A stretch of 64,000 nt of DNA from Chryseobacterium echinoideorum (lineage in GTDB: Bacteria > Bacteroidota > Bacteroidia > Flavobacteriales > Weeksellaceae). The stretch's first letter is position 1. Every line of letters begins with the position of its first letter. The stretch is taken from positions 62,001 to 126,000 of the forward strand of contig NZ_VKNW01000005.1 of NCBI RefSeq assembly GCF_007474535.1. The letters are read 5' to 3'. Both the position numbers and the translations under genes were made by a program. The notes under the pieces were generated by a model that was not told where the DNA came from, searched no databases, and was given only the letters and a program-made list of their open reading frames with translations. This document shows positions 18,138 to 26,133 of this stretch, one piece after another.

Positions 18138-19166
18138 ATGAATACACTAATCAACGACCTTAAAGAAAGATGGGAGGCTCTGCAGACAGAAAATCCACAC
18201 ATGAGAATACGAAATGCAGCCAGCCAGCTTGGAGTAAGCGAAGCAGAGTTGTTGTCAACCAACATCAATAACGGAGTTACCGTTTTAAAACCTGAATTTC
18301 CCAACATTCTGTCCGAAGTTGAAAAACTGGGAAAAGTAATGGCTCTTACCAGAAATGATGAATGTGTACATGAACGAAAAGGAGTTTATCAAAACGGAGA
18401 CTTCAGCAGTCCGCATGCACAGCTTTTCGTAGGTGAAGATATTGACCTGAGAATTTTCCTTAATCATTGGAAATTTGCCTTTGCAGTTGTGGAAGAAGAC
18501 AAAAAAAGCCTTCAGTTTTTCGGAAAAGACGGTTTGGCTTTACATAAAATTTATCTTACAAAAGACAGCAATCCTGAAGCATTTGATGTTTTAGTTGAAA
18601 AATTTGCTGCTCAAGATCAGAATGCAGCACTTAATTTTGAAAATATTGCACCCAAAGCAGACGAAAAACCGGATGAAGATATTGATGTGCAAGGATTTAA
18701 AAAAGCATGGACTGATCTAAAGGATACTCATGATTTCTTTATGATGACCCGAAAGTTCGGAGTAAGCAGAACACAGGCTTTGCGTTTGGCTCCGGAAGGT
18801 TTCACCAAAAAAATAGATCCTTCTAAAGTAGTCAATATCCTCGAAGATGCTTCTGAAAAACAGACTCCGATCATGATTTTTGTCGGGAACAGAGGGATTA
18901 TTCAGATCCATACAGGAAATGTGAAGAAAACATTGTGGCATCAGCAATGGTTTAATGTGATGGATCCCGACTTCAACCTTCACCTCGACGTTACAAAAAT
19001 TGCAGAAGCGTGGATTGTAAAAAAGCCTACCGAAGACGGCGAAGTTACTGCCATTGAAGTCTTCAACAAAGACGGCGAATTTATCGTACAGTTTTTTGGA
19101 AAAAGAAAACCCGGAATTCCCGAGCTTCAGGAATGGAAAGATCTCGTGGCAGGATTAGAAAAATAA
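18138..19166 (+). CDS. Hemin-degrading factor, HemS/HmuS/ChuS family
   Basis: 342-residue cytoplasmic heme-handling protein made of two HemS-like repeats (residues about 1-165 and 170-342), each opening with a short helical segment with ASQLGVSEAELL or KFGVSRTQALRL. The IQIHTGNVKKTLWHQQWFNVMDPDFNLHLD segment carries the heme-ligand His region and the dimer contacts known in HemS. It takes imported heme and sequesters or breaks it down. It is last in the operon, followed by a terminator. This differs from the canonical heme oxygenase at 1834. Confidence 0.87.
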   Translation: MNTLINDLKERWEALQTENPHMRIRNAASQLGVSEAELLSTNINNGVTVLKPEFPNILSEVEKLGKVMALTRNDECVHERKGVYQNGDFSSPHAQLFVGEDIDLRIFLNHWKFAFAVVEEDKKSLQFFGKDGLALHKIYLTKDSNPEAFDVLVEKFAAQDQNAALNFENIAPKADEKPDEDIDVQGFKKAWTDLKDTHDFFMMTRKFGVSRTQALRLAPEGFTKKIDPSKVVNILEDASEKQTPIMIFVGNRGIIQIHTGNVKKTLWHQQWFNVMDPDFNLHLDVTKIAEAWIVKKPTEDGEVTAIEVFNKDGEFIVQFFGKRKPGIPELQEWKDLVAGLEK

Positions 19167-19183
19167 GATTAAATATTGTACAG

Positions 19184-19220
19184 AGACCGTTTTGTTAATG
19201 ATTCAAAGCGGTCTTTTTCT
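19184..19220 (+). terminator. Terminator of the heme uptake operon
   Basis: AGACCGTTTTG (19184-19194) pairs with CAAAGCGGTCT (19204-19214), followed by T5CT4. Confidence 0.8.
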
Positions 19221-19438
19221 TTATTATTTTGCAACCTCTTTTTCCTCAGAGCTGAGACATAAAAACAGTATGCTTTTGATAAATTTACCGTTGCATAACC
19301 TCAGAATCTGTAGTAAGAACAATTTAAAGCATTAAATGAACAGCAATAAATATCACAGTAAAATAAATTTTAAATAATATCTTCAAATTGAAAAAAAACT
19401 TCACGAACTTTACAAACATTAAACAATTAAAATATTCA

Positions 19439-20311
19439 ATGAAAAATATTCTTGTTGCTGCCTTTGTTTTAGGATTTTCTTTTTTTAAATCACAAAATTT
19501 CAAGCCGTATCAGTTTTACGACAAAAAAGGAAAAACCGTAAAGACAGAAAAAATGATCAAAGATCTGGCAGGTTATGACGTTGTTTTCTTTGGCGAATTT
19601 CACAACAATTCTATCATTCACTGGCTTCAGCTTAAACTAACTGCAGCGTTGTATGATAAAAAAAACAAGGAAATTACCTTAGGCGCAGAAATGTTTGAAA
19701 GAGACAATCAGCCGCAGCTGAATCAGTATTTAGCGGGGAAAATTGATGCCAAAAGCCTGAAAGATTCTGTTCGTTTGTGGAACAACTATGCTACCGATTA
19801 TCAACCATTACTGGATTTTGCGAAAGATAAAAACCTAAATTTCGTTGCTACCAATGTGCCTAGAAAATATGCTTCACAAACAACAAAAGAAGGCATCGAA
19901 TCTCTCAGCAAAATCTCAGAGAAAGAAAAATCTTATATTGCAGAATTGCCAATAGAAATCACACTGGACACTCCCGGTTATACTGAAATGAAAAAAATGA
20001 TGGGCGATCATGCGGAAGGAACCAAAGTAATGAATTTTATTTCTGCACAGGCAGTAAAAGATGCTACAATGGCAGAATCTATTTTGAGAAATTTACAGCC
20101 AGGAAAAACATTTATCCACTTCAACGGAAATTTTCACACTAAAGAATTTGGTGGCATTTACTGGTATCTGAAAAAGAAAAATCCCAGCTTAAAAATGGCG
20201 GTCATTTCGGTTTTTGAAACTGAAAATCCTGAGCTGAAAATCCCGGAAAAAGATTATTATCCTACAGATTATAATCTGATTATTCCGAGTGATATGACCA
20301 AAACATATTAA
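19439..20311 (+). CDS. ChaN-like heme-binding protein
   Basis: 290 residues of the ChaN/Tiki fold (Cofac_haem_bdg), known for binding heme or iron at the cell surface and distantly related to metal-dependent proteases. The start at ATG 19439 gives a proper signal peptide (KNILVAAFVLGFSFFKSQ); an upstream TTG at 19388 only adds a polar extension. Conserved segments are VVFFGEFHNNSIIHWLQ (GEFHNN), LGAEMFERDNQ, FVATNVPRKYA, MGDHAEG and the C-terminal FIHFNGNFHTKEFGGIYWYL. The location downstream of the heme operon supports a heme role. It is followed at once (5 bases) by the deformylase-like gene. Confidence 0.83.
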   Translation: MKNILVAAFVLGFSFFKSQNFKPYQFYDKKGKTVKTEKMIKDLAGYDVVFFGEFHNNSIIHWLQLKLTAALYDKKNKEITLGAEMFERDNQPQLNQYLAGKIDAKSLKDSVRLWNNYATDYQPLLDFAKDKNLNFVATNVPRKYASQTTKEGIESLSKISEKEKSYIAELPIEITLDTPGYTEMKKMMGDHAEGTKVMNFISAQAVKDATMAESILRNLQPGKTFIHFNGNFHTKEFGGIYWYLKKKNPSLKMAVISVFETENPELKIPEKDYYPTDYNLIIPSDMTKTY

Positions 20312-20316
20312 AAAAA

Positions 20317-20946
20317 ATGAAAAAAATTTCTCTATTTTTAGTTCTGTTCATCGGAATTATCAATGCACAAAAATTTTCAGATTCTGAAATTGCGCTTATC
20401 AATCAGGGTAATATTAATTCAGCTTTGCCAATATATCAGACAACGGATAAACAGCAGCACAATACTTTACTGGCTGTTTCGCAAAATATTGATCCGCTTG
20501 ATAAAAATACTGCAACTTTAGTTAAAAGAATGAAAGAATCTCTGCTGTCTACAAATGGTGGTGTAGGAATTGCGGCTCCGCAAGTCGGAATCAACAGAAA
20601 AATTATCTGGGTACAGCGTTTTGATAAATCAAACGAGCCACTCGAATATTTTATCAACCCGGTCATTACCTGGAAATCCGAACTTCAGAATCTTGGTCCG
20701 GAAGGAGATTTGTCTATTCCTGAATTCAGAGATCAATTTTACAGAAGCAAAGCCATTCAGCTGGAATATGTAGATCTGAAAGGTCAAAAATTTACCGAAA
20801 TTATAGAAGGTTTCACGGCAGTCATTTTCCAGCATGAAATTGATCATCTCTTCGGAATTTTGATTTCAGATAAAAAGAAGAATGAAATGGGTGATGAATA
20901 TTATAAAGTAGATGCCTTTAAGAAAAGTGATACGGTAGAAAGATAA
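20317..20946 (+). CDS. Exported peptide-deformylase-like protein with altered metal ligand
   Basis: 209 residues with a signal peptide (KKISLFLVLFIGIINAQ), unlike the cytoplasmic housekeeping enzyme. Deformylase motif 1 is present as GVGIAAPQ (residues 82-89) and motif 3 as HEIDH (residues 173-177). Motif 2, normally EGCLS with the Cys metal ligand, reads EGDLS (residues 129-133), so Cys is replaced by Asp131. It is adjacent to and probably co-transcribed with the ChaN-like gene. It may be a repurposed periplasmic hydrolase or a metal-binding or inactive relative; activity on formyl peptides is doubtful. Confidence 0.8.
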   Translation: MKKISLFLVLFIGIINAQKFSDSEIALINQGNINSALPIYQTTDKQQHNTLLAVSQNIDPLDKNTATLVKRMKESLLSTNGGVGIAAPQVGINRKIIWVQRFDKSNEPLEYFINPVITWKSELQNLGPEGDLSIPEFRDQFYRSKAIQLEYVDLKGQKFTEIIEGFTAVIFQHEIDHLFGILISDKKKNEMGDEYYKVDAFKKSDTVER

Positions 20947-21132
20947 AAATTATCAAAAAAGAAATTATAACATATTTCCAAATACAATAAATTTAGATAT
21001 AATTTTAACCTCTGTCAATTTCGGTATTTCTTAAAAAAACACGACATTTGTACACTCAAAATTCAGGGATATGCCGCGTTATAAAAAGTAATGCATGTAT
21101 TACCTGAAGATTAAATTTTTAAAATTCTACCA

Positions 21133-23532
21133 ATGAAAATATCAGGAAACTGGCTGAAAGACTACATCAAGACAGATTTAAAAACCGAAAAAATCGGAGA
21201 ATTTCTTACAGATATTGGTCTTGAAGTAGAAGGAATTGAAGCATTTGAAAGTGTAAAAGGAAGTCTTGAAGGCATTGTTGTAGGAAAAGTTTTAACCTGT
21301 GAAAAACATCCAAATGCAGATAAGCTGAATAAAACTACGGTGGATGTTGGAAACGGAAAAATCCTGAATATTGTTTGCGGAGCTCCCAATGTTGCTGCCG
21401 GACAAACGGTTCCTGTTGCAATAGTAGGAACTAAAATATACGGTAAAGACGGAAACTTTTTTGAAATTAAAGAAGCCAAAATCAGAGGTGAAGTTTCTCA
21501 GGGAATGATCTGTGCAGAAGATGAATTGGGATTGAGCGATGATCATGGCGGAATTATGGTTCTGGACGAGAATCAATATGAAATCGGGAAAAATTTTGCC
21601 GATTATTTTGAACTGACGAATGACGAAGTTTTCGAAATTGGTTTAACGCCCAACAGGACAGATGCCATGTCGCATTACGGCGTAGCAAGAGATCTTCATG
21701 CTTATCTTTCTACCAATCAGCAAAAATCTGAATTTGAAAAAATTTCAAGTGTTGCTTTGAATAATGAAGGTTCGCACAGTTTCAAGCTTGAGGTAGAAGA
21801 CAGTGAGCTTACCCAAAGATACATCGGAGCCGTTATCAGTAATGTAAAAGTTACAGATTCTCCGGACTGGCTGAAAAACAGACTGAAAGCGATCGGGTTA
21901 GCCTCTATCAACAATATTGTAGATATTACCAATTATATTCTTCACGGTTACGGACAACCGCTTCACGCCTTTGATGCAGATAAAATTGCAGATCAAAAAG
22001 TAAAAGTAGGAACTGTAGCAGAAGGAACAAAATTCACTACTTTAGATGGTATTGAAAGAACTTTAAATGGTTCCGAAATCATCATTAAAGACGGTAAAGA
22101 TAACCCAATGTGCATTGCCGGAGTTTTCGGAGGACTTCACTCGGGAGTTTCTTCAGAAACAAAAACCGTTTTTCTGGAAAGCGCCTATTTTAATCCGGTT
22201 GCGGTAAGAAAAGCAGCAAAATTTCATGGTTTAAATACTGATGCTTCTTTCAGATTTGAAAGAGGTGTAGACCCAAACATCACAAGAACTGCCATTACTC
22301 ATGCCATTAAAATGATCGAAGATCTTGCAGAAGGTAAACTGACAGGAGAATTGCTTGAAGAATATCCTAAGAAAATTGAAGATCAGTACATTATTTTAAG
22401 ATTCTCAAAAATTGAACAGATTTTAGGAACAAAAATTCACAGGGAGAAGGTAAAGGAAATTCTGAAAGCTCTTGAAATTCAGGTATTGAATGAAATTCAA
22501 AATGGTTTTGAGATTTCAGTGCCTGCTTACAGAGCAGATGTAACAAGAGAAATAGATGTGATTGAGGAAATTCTAAGAATCTACGGCTACAACAAGATTG
22601 ATGCGCCTCAAAAGATATCTTTCACTCCGGTAAAACTCAGTGCAAATGATCAGGACGAACTGGAAAATTCCTGGGCTAGAACATTGCAAAGCTTAGGCTT
22701 CAATGAAGTGATGAATAATTCTCTTACTTCCGTAAAAGATGAAACCGATGCCGTAAAACTTCTGAATCCTTTAAGCGGAGATTTAGCTTTCATGAGAAAA
22801 TCTTTACTGGAAGGTCTTTTGCAGAATGCAGTGTATAACATCAACAGAAAAAATCAGAACATCAAGTTTTTTGAGTTCGGAAAAATTTATCACAAAAAGG
22901 AAAAATACGAAGAAAGAAAGCAGCTTGCTATCTTGGTTTCCGGAAGAAATGTTGCCGAAAACTGGCTTCAGCCAAAATCTGCTACCGATTTTTACAATCT
23001 GAAATCTTTTGTAAAAGTTCTTTTGGAAAGACTTGCAGTCAATTATCAGGAAGTTGCTTTTGCTGACGACAGGTTTTCTGATGCCATTGCTTATGAAGCT
23101 GAAGGCAAAACTCTGGTAAGAATAGGAAAAGTAGCACCGCAGTTGATGAAAGATGCAGATATTGAACAGGACTGTTTCTATGCAGAAATAGAATTGGAGC
23201 TGGCTCAAAAGCTGCGCACTGCCAATCAACTCAAGTTTAATGATATTCCAAAATTCAACAAAATCAGAAGAGATCTGGCATTATTGATTGACAAAAACAC
23301 CACTTATCAGGAATTGTATCAGTCTGCCAGGAAAAACAAATCTCCTTTCATCAAAAACATCAATCTTTTTGATGTATATGAAGGGAAAAACCTTCCGGAA
23401 GGTAAGAAATCTTATGCAATGAGTTTTGAACTTTTAAACGAAGAAAAAACTTTGGAGGAAAAAGAAATCACTCAGGTGATGGATTCTCTCATTAAAACAT
23501 TCCAAAAAGAATTCAATGCAGAACTAAGATAA
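21133..23532 (+). CDS. pheT: Phenylalanine--tRNA ligase beta subunit
   Basis: 799 residues, the normal length. It has an N-terminal tRNA-binding (EMAP-like) domain (residues about 40-150, GIVVGKVLTCEKHPNADKL), a B3/B4 editing region (about 215-385, DITNYILHGYGQPLHAFDADK), a B5 domain (about 410-480), a catalytic-like core and the C-terminal anticodon-binding domain (FDX-ACB, last about 95 residues, FNKIRRDLALLIDKNTTYQEL). It pairs with PheS, which is not in the window. It is a single gene with its own terminator. Confidence 0.96.
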   Translation: MKISGNWLKDYIKTDLKTEKIGEFLTDIGLEVEGIEAFESVKGSLEGIVVGKVLTCEKHPNADKLNKTTVDVGNGKILNIVCGAPNVAAGQTVPVAIVGTKIYGKDGNFFEIKEAKIRGEVSQGMICAEDELGLSDDHGGIMVLDENQYEIGKNFADYFELTNDEVFEIGLTPNRTDAMSHYGVARDLHAYLSTNQQKSEFEKISSVALNNEGSHSFKLEVEDSELTQRYIGAVISNVKVTDSPDWLKNRLKAIGLASINNIVDITNYILHGYGQPLHAFDADKIADQKVKVGTVAEGTKFTTLDGIERTLNGSEIIIKDGKDNPMCIAGVFGGLHSGVSSETKTVFLESAYFNPVAVRKAAKFHGLNTDASFRFERGVDPNITRTAITHAIKMIEDLAEGKLTGELLEEYPKKIEDQYIILRFSKIEQILGTKIHREKVKEILKALEIQVLNEIQNGFEISVPAYRADVTREIDVIEEILRIYGYNKIDAPQKISFTPVKLSANDQDELENSWARTLQSLGFNEVMNNSLTSVKDETDAVKLLNPLSGDLAFMRKSLLEGLLQNAVYNINRKNQNIKFFEFGKIYHKKEKYEERKQLAILVSGRNVAENWLQPKSATDFYNLKSFVKVLLERLAVNYQEVAFADDRFSDAIAYEAEGKTLVRIGKVAPQLMKDADIEQDCFYAEIELELAQKLRTANQLKFNDIPKFNKIRRDLALLIDKNTTYQELYQSARKNKSPFIKNINLFDVYEGKNLPEGKKSYAMSFELLNEEKTLEEKEITQVMDSLIKTFQKEFNAELR

Positions 23533-23553
23533 AACAACAGAAATTCATCATAT

Positions 23554-23579
23554 AAAACGGGCTTTTGTCCGTTTTTTTT
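23554..23579 (+). terminator. Terminator after pheT
   Basis: AAAACGGGC, loop TTTT, then GTCCGTTTT, ending in a run of eight T. Confidence 0.8.
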
Positions 23580-23627
23580 CTTTAAAAAAGAAGGTAATTT
23601 TGATTTTTTAACAGGAATAAATATTGC

Positions 23628-23635
23628 TATATTTG
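23628..23635 (+). promoter_or_regulatory. -7 box of sigma-factor gene, near-leaderless
   Basis: TATATTTG ends 7 bases before the ATG at 23643, so the transcript would begin at or almost at the start codon. Confidence 0.4.
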
Positions 23636-23642
23636 TTTATTT

Positions 23643-24206
23643 ATGAAAAACGAACAGTTATTTCCGCTTATTCAGAAAGCAATAAATAAAGACCAGAAGG
23701 CACAGACACAGCTTATTAATATATTCTGGGTGGATGTTTTTTCTTTTGTGATGAAAAAAGTACAGGATAAAAATGATGCTGATGAAATCACTGTGAATGT
23801 TTTTTCAAAAGTCTTATCCAAACTGGATATGTATGACCCCAACTTTCAGTTTAAAACATGGATTTTAACCATCGCACAAAATACCATTATTGATTTCTGG
23901 AGAAGAAAATCAAGAGAAAATCAGGATCCTACAGAAAATCTTGAAGAGGTAAAGAATCAGTTTGCAAAATCTCCTGAAGAGCTGATGATTTCAGAAGAAG
24001 AACAAAAGAAGATCATCAAAACAATAGAATCTCTGGACGCTAATTATCAGGACATCATCCAGCTGAGATTTTTCGAGGAAAAAAGCATTAAAGAAATTGC
24101 TGAAGAACTCGGCATTTCGGTTGCCAATACGAAAGTCCGCGTAATGCGCGCCAAAAAAGTGCTTGCAGAGCTTCTGAAAAATAACGGATTGGGAGATCAC
24201 AATTAA
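23643..24206 (+). CDS. ECF-type RNA polymerase sigma factor
   Basis: 187 residues. Region 2 is at about residues 10-85 (DADEITVNVFSKVLSKL, TWILTIAQNTIIDFWRRK) and region 4 at about 125-180 (LDANYQDIIQLRFFEEKSIKEIAEELGISVANTKVRVMRAKKVL), with no regions 1 or 3, as in ECF sigmas. No anti-sigma gene is adjacent, so control may be transcriptional or by a distant partner. Its 3' end overlaps the convergent Rrf2 gene by four bases. Confidence 0.9.
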   Translation: MKNEQLFPLIQKAINKDQKAQTQLINIFWVDVFSFVMKKVQDKNDADEITVNVFSKVLSKLDMYDPNFQFKTWILTIAQNTIIDFWRRKSRENQDPTENLEEVKNQFAKSPEELMISEEEQKKIIKTIESLDANYQDIIQLRFFEEKSIKEIAEELGISVANTKVRVMRAKKVLAELLKNNGLGDHN

Positions 24207-24610
24207 TCAACCAAATCTAAAAGCGTTTTTTTCTCTAAAATTGCAAGCGAAGCATCTCTCACTTCAATTAAAACATCATGAAGACCGCAATGATCTTCGG
24301 TACAGTTTTCACACTTTTCGTAAAAATTGAGACTTACACAAGGCAGTAAAGCAATAGGACCGTTTACCAATCTGATGATTCTTGCCAGATTGACTTTCTC
24401 AGGACTTTCTTTGAAGAAATATCCCCCGCCTTTTCCTTTTTTGCTTTCCAGAATATCTGCTTTTTTCAACTGAAGAAGAATATTTTCTAAAAACTTGAGC
24501 GGAATTTTTTTGGAATCAGCGATTTCAGAAATAAGAATAGGACCTTCATTTCTCTTTTCTACAAGATATGAAAGGGCTTTGAATGCATATTGTGATTTTT
24601 TTGACAGCAT
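24203..24610 (-). CDS. Rrf2-family transcriptional regulator
   Basis: 135 residues: a winged HTH (SKKSQYAFKALSYLVEKRNEGPILISEIADSKKIPLKFLENILLQLKKADILESKKGKGGGY) followed by a Cys-rich segment (CVSLNFYEKCENCTEDHCGLH) with four Cys placed like the Fe-S ligands of IscR/NsrR-type proteins. It probably senses Fe-S status, NO or redox. The targets are not evident; the convergent sigma gene is not an obvious one. Confidence 0.88.
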   Translation of the reverse strand: MLSKKSQYAFKALSYLVEKRNEGPILISEIADSKKIPLKFLENILLQLKKADILESKKGKGGGYFFKESPEKVNLARIIRLVNGPIALLPCVSLNFYEKCENCTEDHCGLHDVLIEVRDASLAILEKKTLLDLVD

Positions 24611-24702
24611 TACCGCAAAAATAATAAAAAGTTGCGATATACGACGAAGTATTGGTTGGATGATGGATAATGGTTGGATCCCAATGTTTCAAACCAAAAA
24701 CT

Positions 24703-24710
24703 TATCTTTG
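24703..24710 (+). promoter_or_regulatory. -7 box 4 bases before a start codon
   Basis: TATCTTTG matches the -7 consensus and ends four bases before the ATG at 24715. It suggests a leaderless transcript and supports that ATG over upstream alternatives. Confidence 0.4.
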
Positions 24711-24714
24711 CATC

Positions 24715-25143
24715 ATGTTTAGCAAGCAGGAAGCCCAACAATTAAAAAAAGAATTCTGGATCGCCTTTGGAAAATCATTTCCGAGAAAATGGATTTTATA
24801 TGATACGAAAATAAAAGATTTTTCGTTCAAATTTTATGCAGATAAAAAGAAAGCTGAAGTTTCTATAGATATTGAAATGAAGGATGAAATTTTCCGGAAT
24901 GCGTATTATGAAAAGATTTGGTCTCTGGAAGATATTCTGAAAGATTTTGTAGGCGAATTCTCAAAAGACGAATATTACACGCTTGAAAACGGAAAACTAA
25001 TCAGCAGAATCTGGGTTGAAAAGCATCATGTTTCTGTTTTTAATAAAAATACATGGCAGGAAATTTTTGAATTTTTTGTTGAAAAAATGGACGGCTTTGA
25101 AAGGTTTTACTATGAGTATGAAGACTTTATAAAAGATGTGTAA
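24715..25143 (+). CDS. DUF4268 family protein
   Basis: 142 residues, soluble, rich in aromatic and charged residues, no signal or membrane segment. The pattern (FWIAFGKSFPRKWILYDTKIKDFSFKFYADKKKAEVSIDIE...ISRIWVEKHHVSVFNKNTWQEIFEFFVEKMDGFERFYYEY) matches the DUF4268 family common in Bacteroidota, which has a nuclease-like appearance but no proven role. The start at 24715 is chosen because it begins MFSKQEAQQLKKEFW, the usual family start, and follows a -7 box. Confidence 0.75.
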   Translation: MFSKQEAQQLKKEFWIAFGKSFPRKWILYDTKIKDFSFKFYADKKKAEVSIDIEMKDEIFRNAYYEKIWSLEDILKDFVGEFSKDEYYTLENGKLISRIWVEKHHVSVFNKNTWQEIFEFFVEKMDGFERFYYEYEDFIKDV

Positions 25144-25190
25144 AACTAAAAAAGCTGGTAAAATATTATCAAAATTAAATTATAATTAAA

Positions 25191-25222
25191 AAAAAGACAT
25201 CCGCAGAAGCAGATGTCTTTTC
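25191..25222. terminator. Bidirectional terminator
   Basis: AAAAGACATC (25193-25202) pairs with GATGTCTTTT (25212-25221) between the converging DUF4268 and YceI genes, with an A-run on one side and T-rich sequence on the other. Confidence 0.75.
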
Positions 25223-25241
25223 TAATATTTGGAGAAAAAAT

Positions 25242-25919
25242 TTATTTTTTATCGGCTTTCACATCAATATTGATCTCAATATCTTTGCTGATCATCCATT
25301 CTGCAGGATCCGTTTCATCCGTTCCGAATTTGATTCCCCAATCTGCACGGTTTACGGTAAACATTGCCTTGATAGCGGCAGAGTTTTCCATTACTTCTAC
25401 TTTTGCAGGGAAAGTTACATTCATTGTTTTACCTAAAAGAGTAAGATTTCCACTGATCGTTTTATTAGCTCCTTCAATAGCATTGGTTGCACCTGCAGCT
25501 AATTCTTCAACTTTGGTAATTTTAAAATCTGCGGTAGGAAATTTTTCTACATCAAAGAAATCTGCATTTTTAAGATGACCTTCAAGATCCGTATATTTTT
25601 TATCTTTTTCCGTTACAGAAGCAGGATCTACTTTTAGAGATTTCATGTCGATAACGAATTCTCCTGAAGCCAGATTATTTTCAGCAACAGTAAGCTCACC
25701 CGTGCTTACATTAAGAGTTCCCCAACGAGGAGCAAAACCTCCTTTATGGAAAGCTTTCCAGTTTACTTTTGAAGCTGCTGTATCTACTGCGAATACCTCA
25801 CCGTTTTTTTCAGCAACGCTTTGTTCTTGTGAAGTTGCTGCGTTATCAGCTTTTTTATCACCACAAGATGCCAAAAGCAACCCTAATCCAGCCAAAGCAA
25901 TTACACCAAATTTTTTCAT
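25242..25919 (-). CDS. YceI-family lipoprotein
   Basis: 225 residues with a lipobox (LLASC, Cys19) followed by a polar linker and a YceI lipocalin-like barrel (DTAASKVNWKAFHKGGFAPRWGTLNVSTGEL, KFPTADFKITKV, LTLLGKTMNVTFPAKV, FTVNRADWGIKFG). YceI proteins bind isoprenoid-type lipids in the periplasm. The isolated gene context says nothing further, though a polyprenyl synthase lies far away at 61 kb. Confidence 0.88.
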   Translation of the reverse strand: MKKFGVIALAGLGLLLASCGDKKADNAATSQEQSVAEKNGEVFAVDTAASKVNWKAFHKGGFAPRWGTLNVSTGELTVAENNLASGEFVIDMKSLKVDPASVTEKDKKYTDLEGHLKNADFFDVEKFPTADFKITKVEELAAGATNAIEGANKTISGNLTLLGKTMNVTFPAKVEVMENSAAIKAMFTVNRADWGIKFGTDETDPAEWMISKDIEINIDVKADKK

Positions 25920-26117
25920 TTCTTTAAGTTTTAATTATTGAATATATTATTTTTATTATTTGATTTTGCAAACCTCGGAAAAATTATGATTGAAATCATT
26001 AACATAGGATAAGAAAACAAAAATATTTTTCTTACAAGTTGGGAATTTATTTATATTTGATTGATAAATAAGAAATTGCGCCTATAGTTTGGATTGACGC
26101 AATGCGTGAATTTATAA

Positions 26118-26131
26118 GTTAGTGGCAAGCT
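26118..26131. repeat. Left inverted repeat of a cassette-like unit
   Basis: GTTAGTGGCAAGCT lies immediately before the ATG at 26134. It is the reverse complement, with 12 of 14 bases matching, of the sequence at 27582-27595 that contains the stop codon of the same gene. Confidence 0.6.
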
Positions 26132-26133
26132 AA

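Noticed and set aside
19388..19438. Upstream TTG start for the ChaN-like gene
   Set aside because: The extension is polar and would bury the signal peptide; ATG at 19439 gives a normal exported protein.
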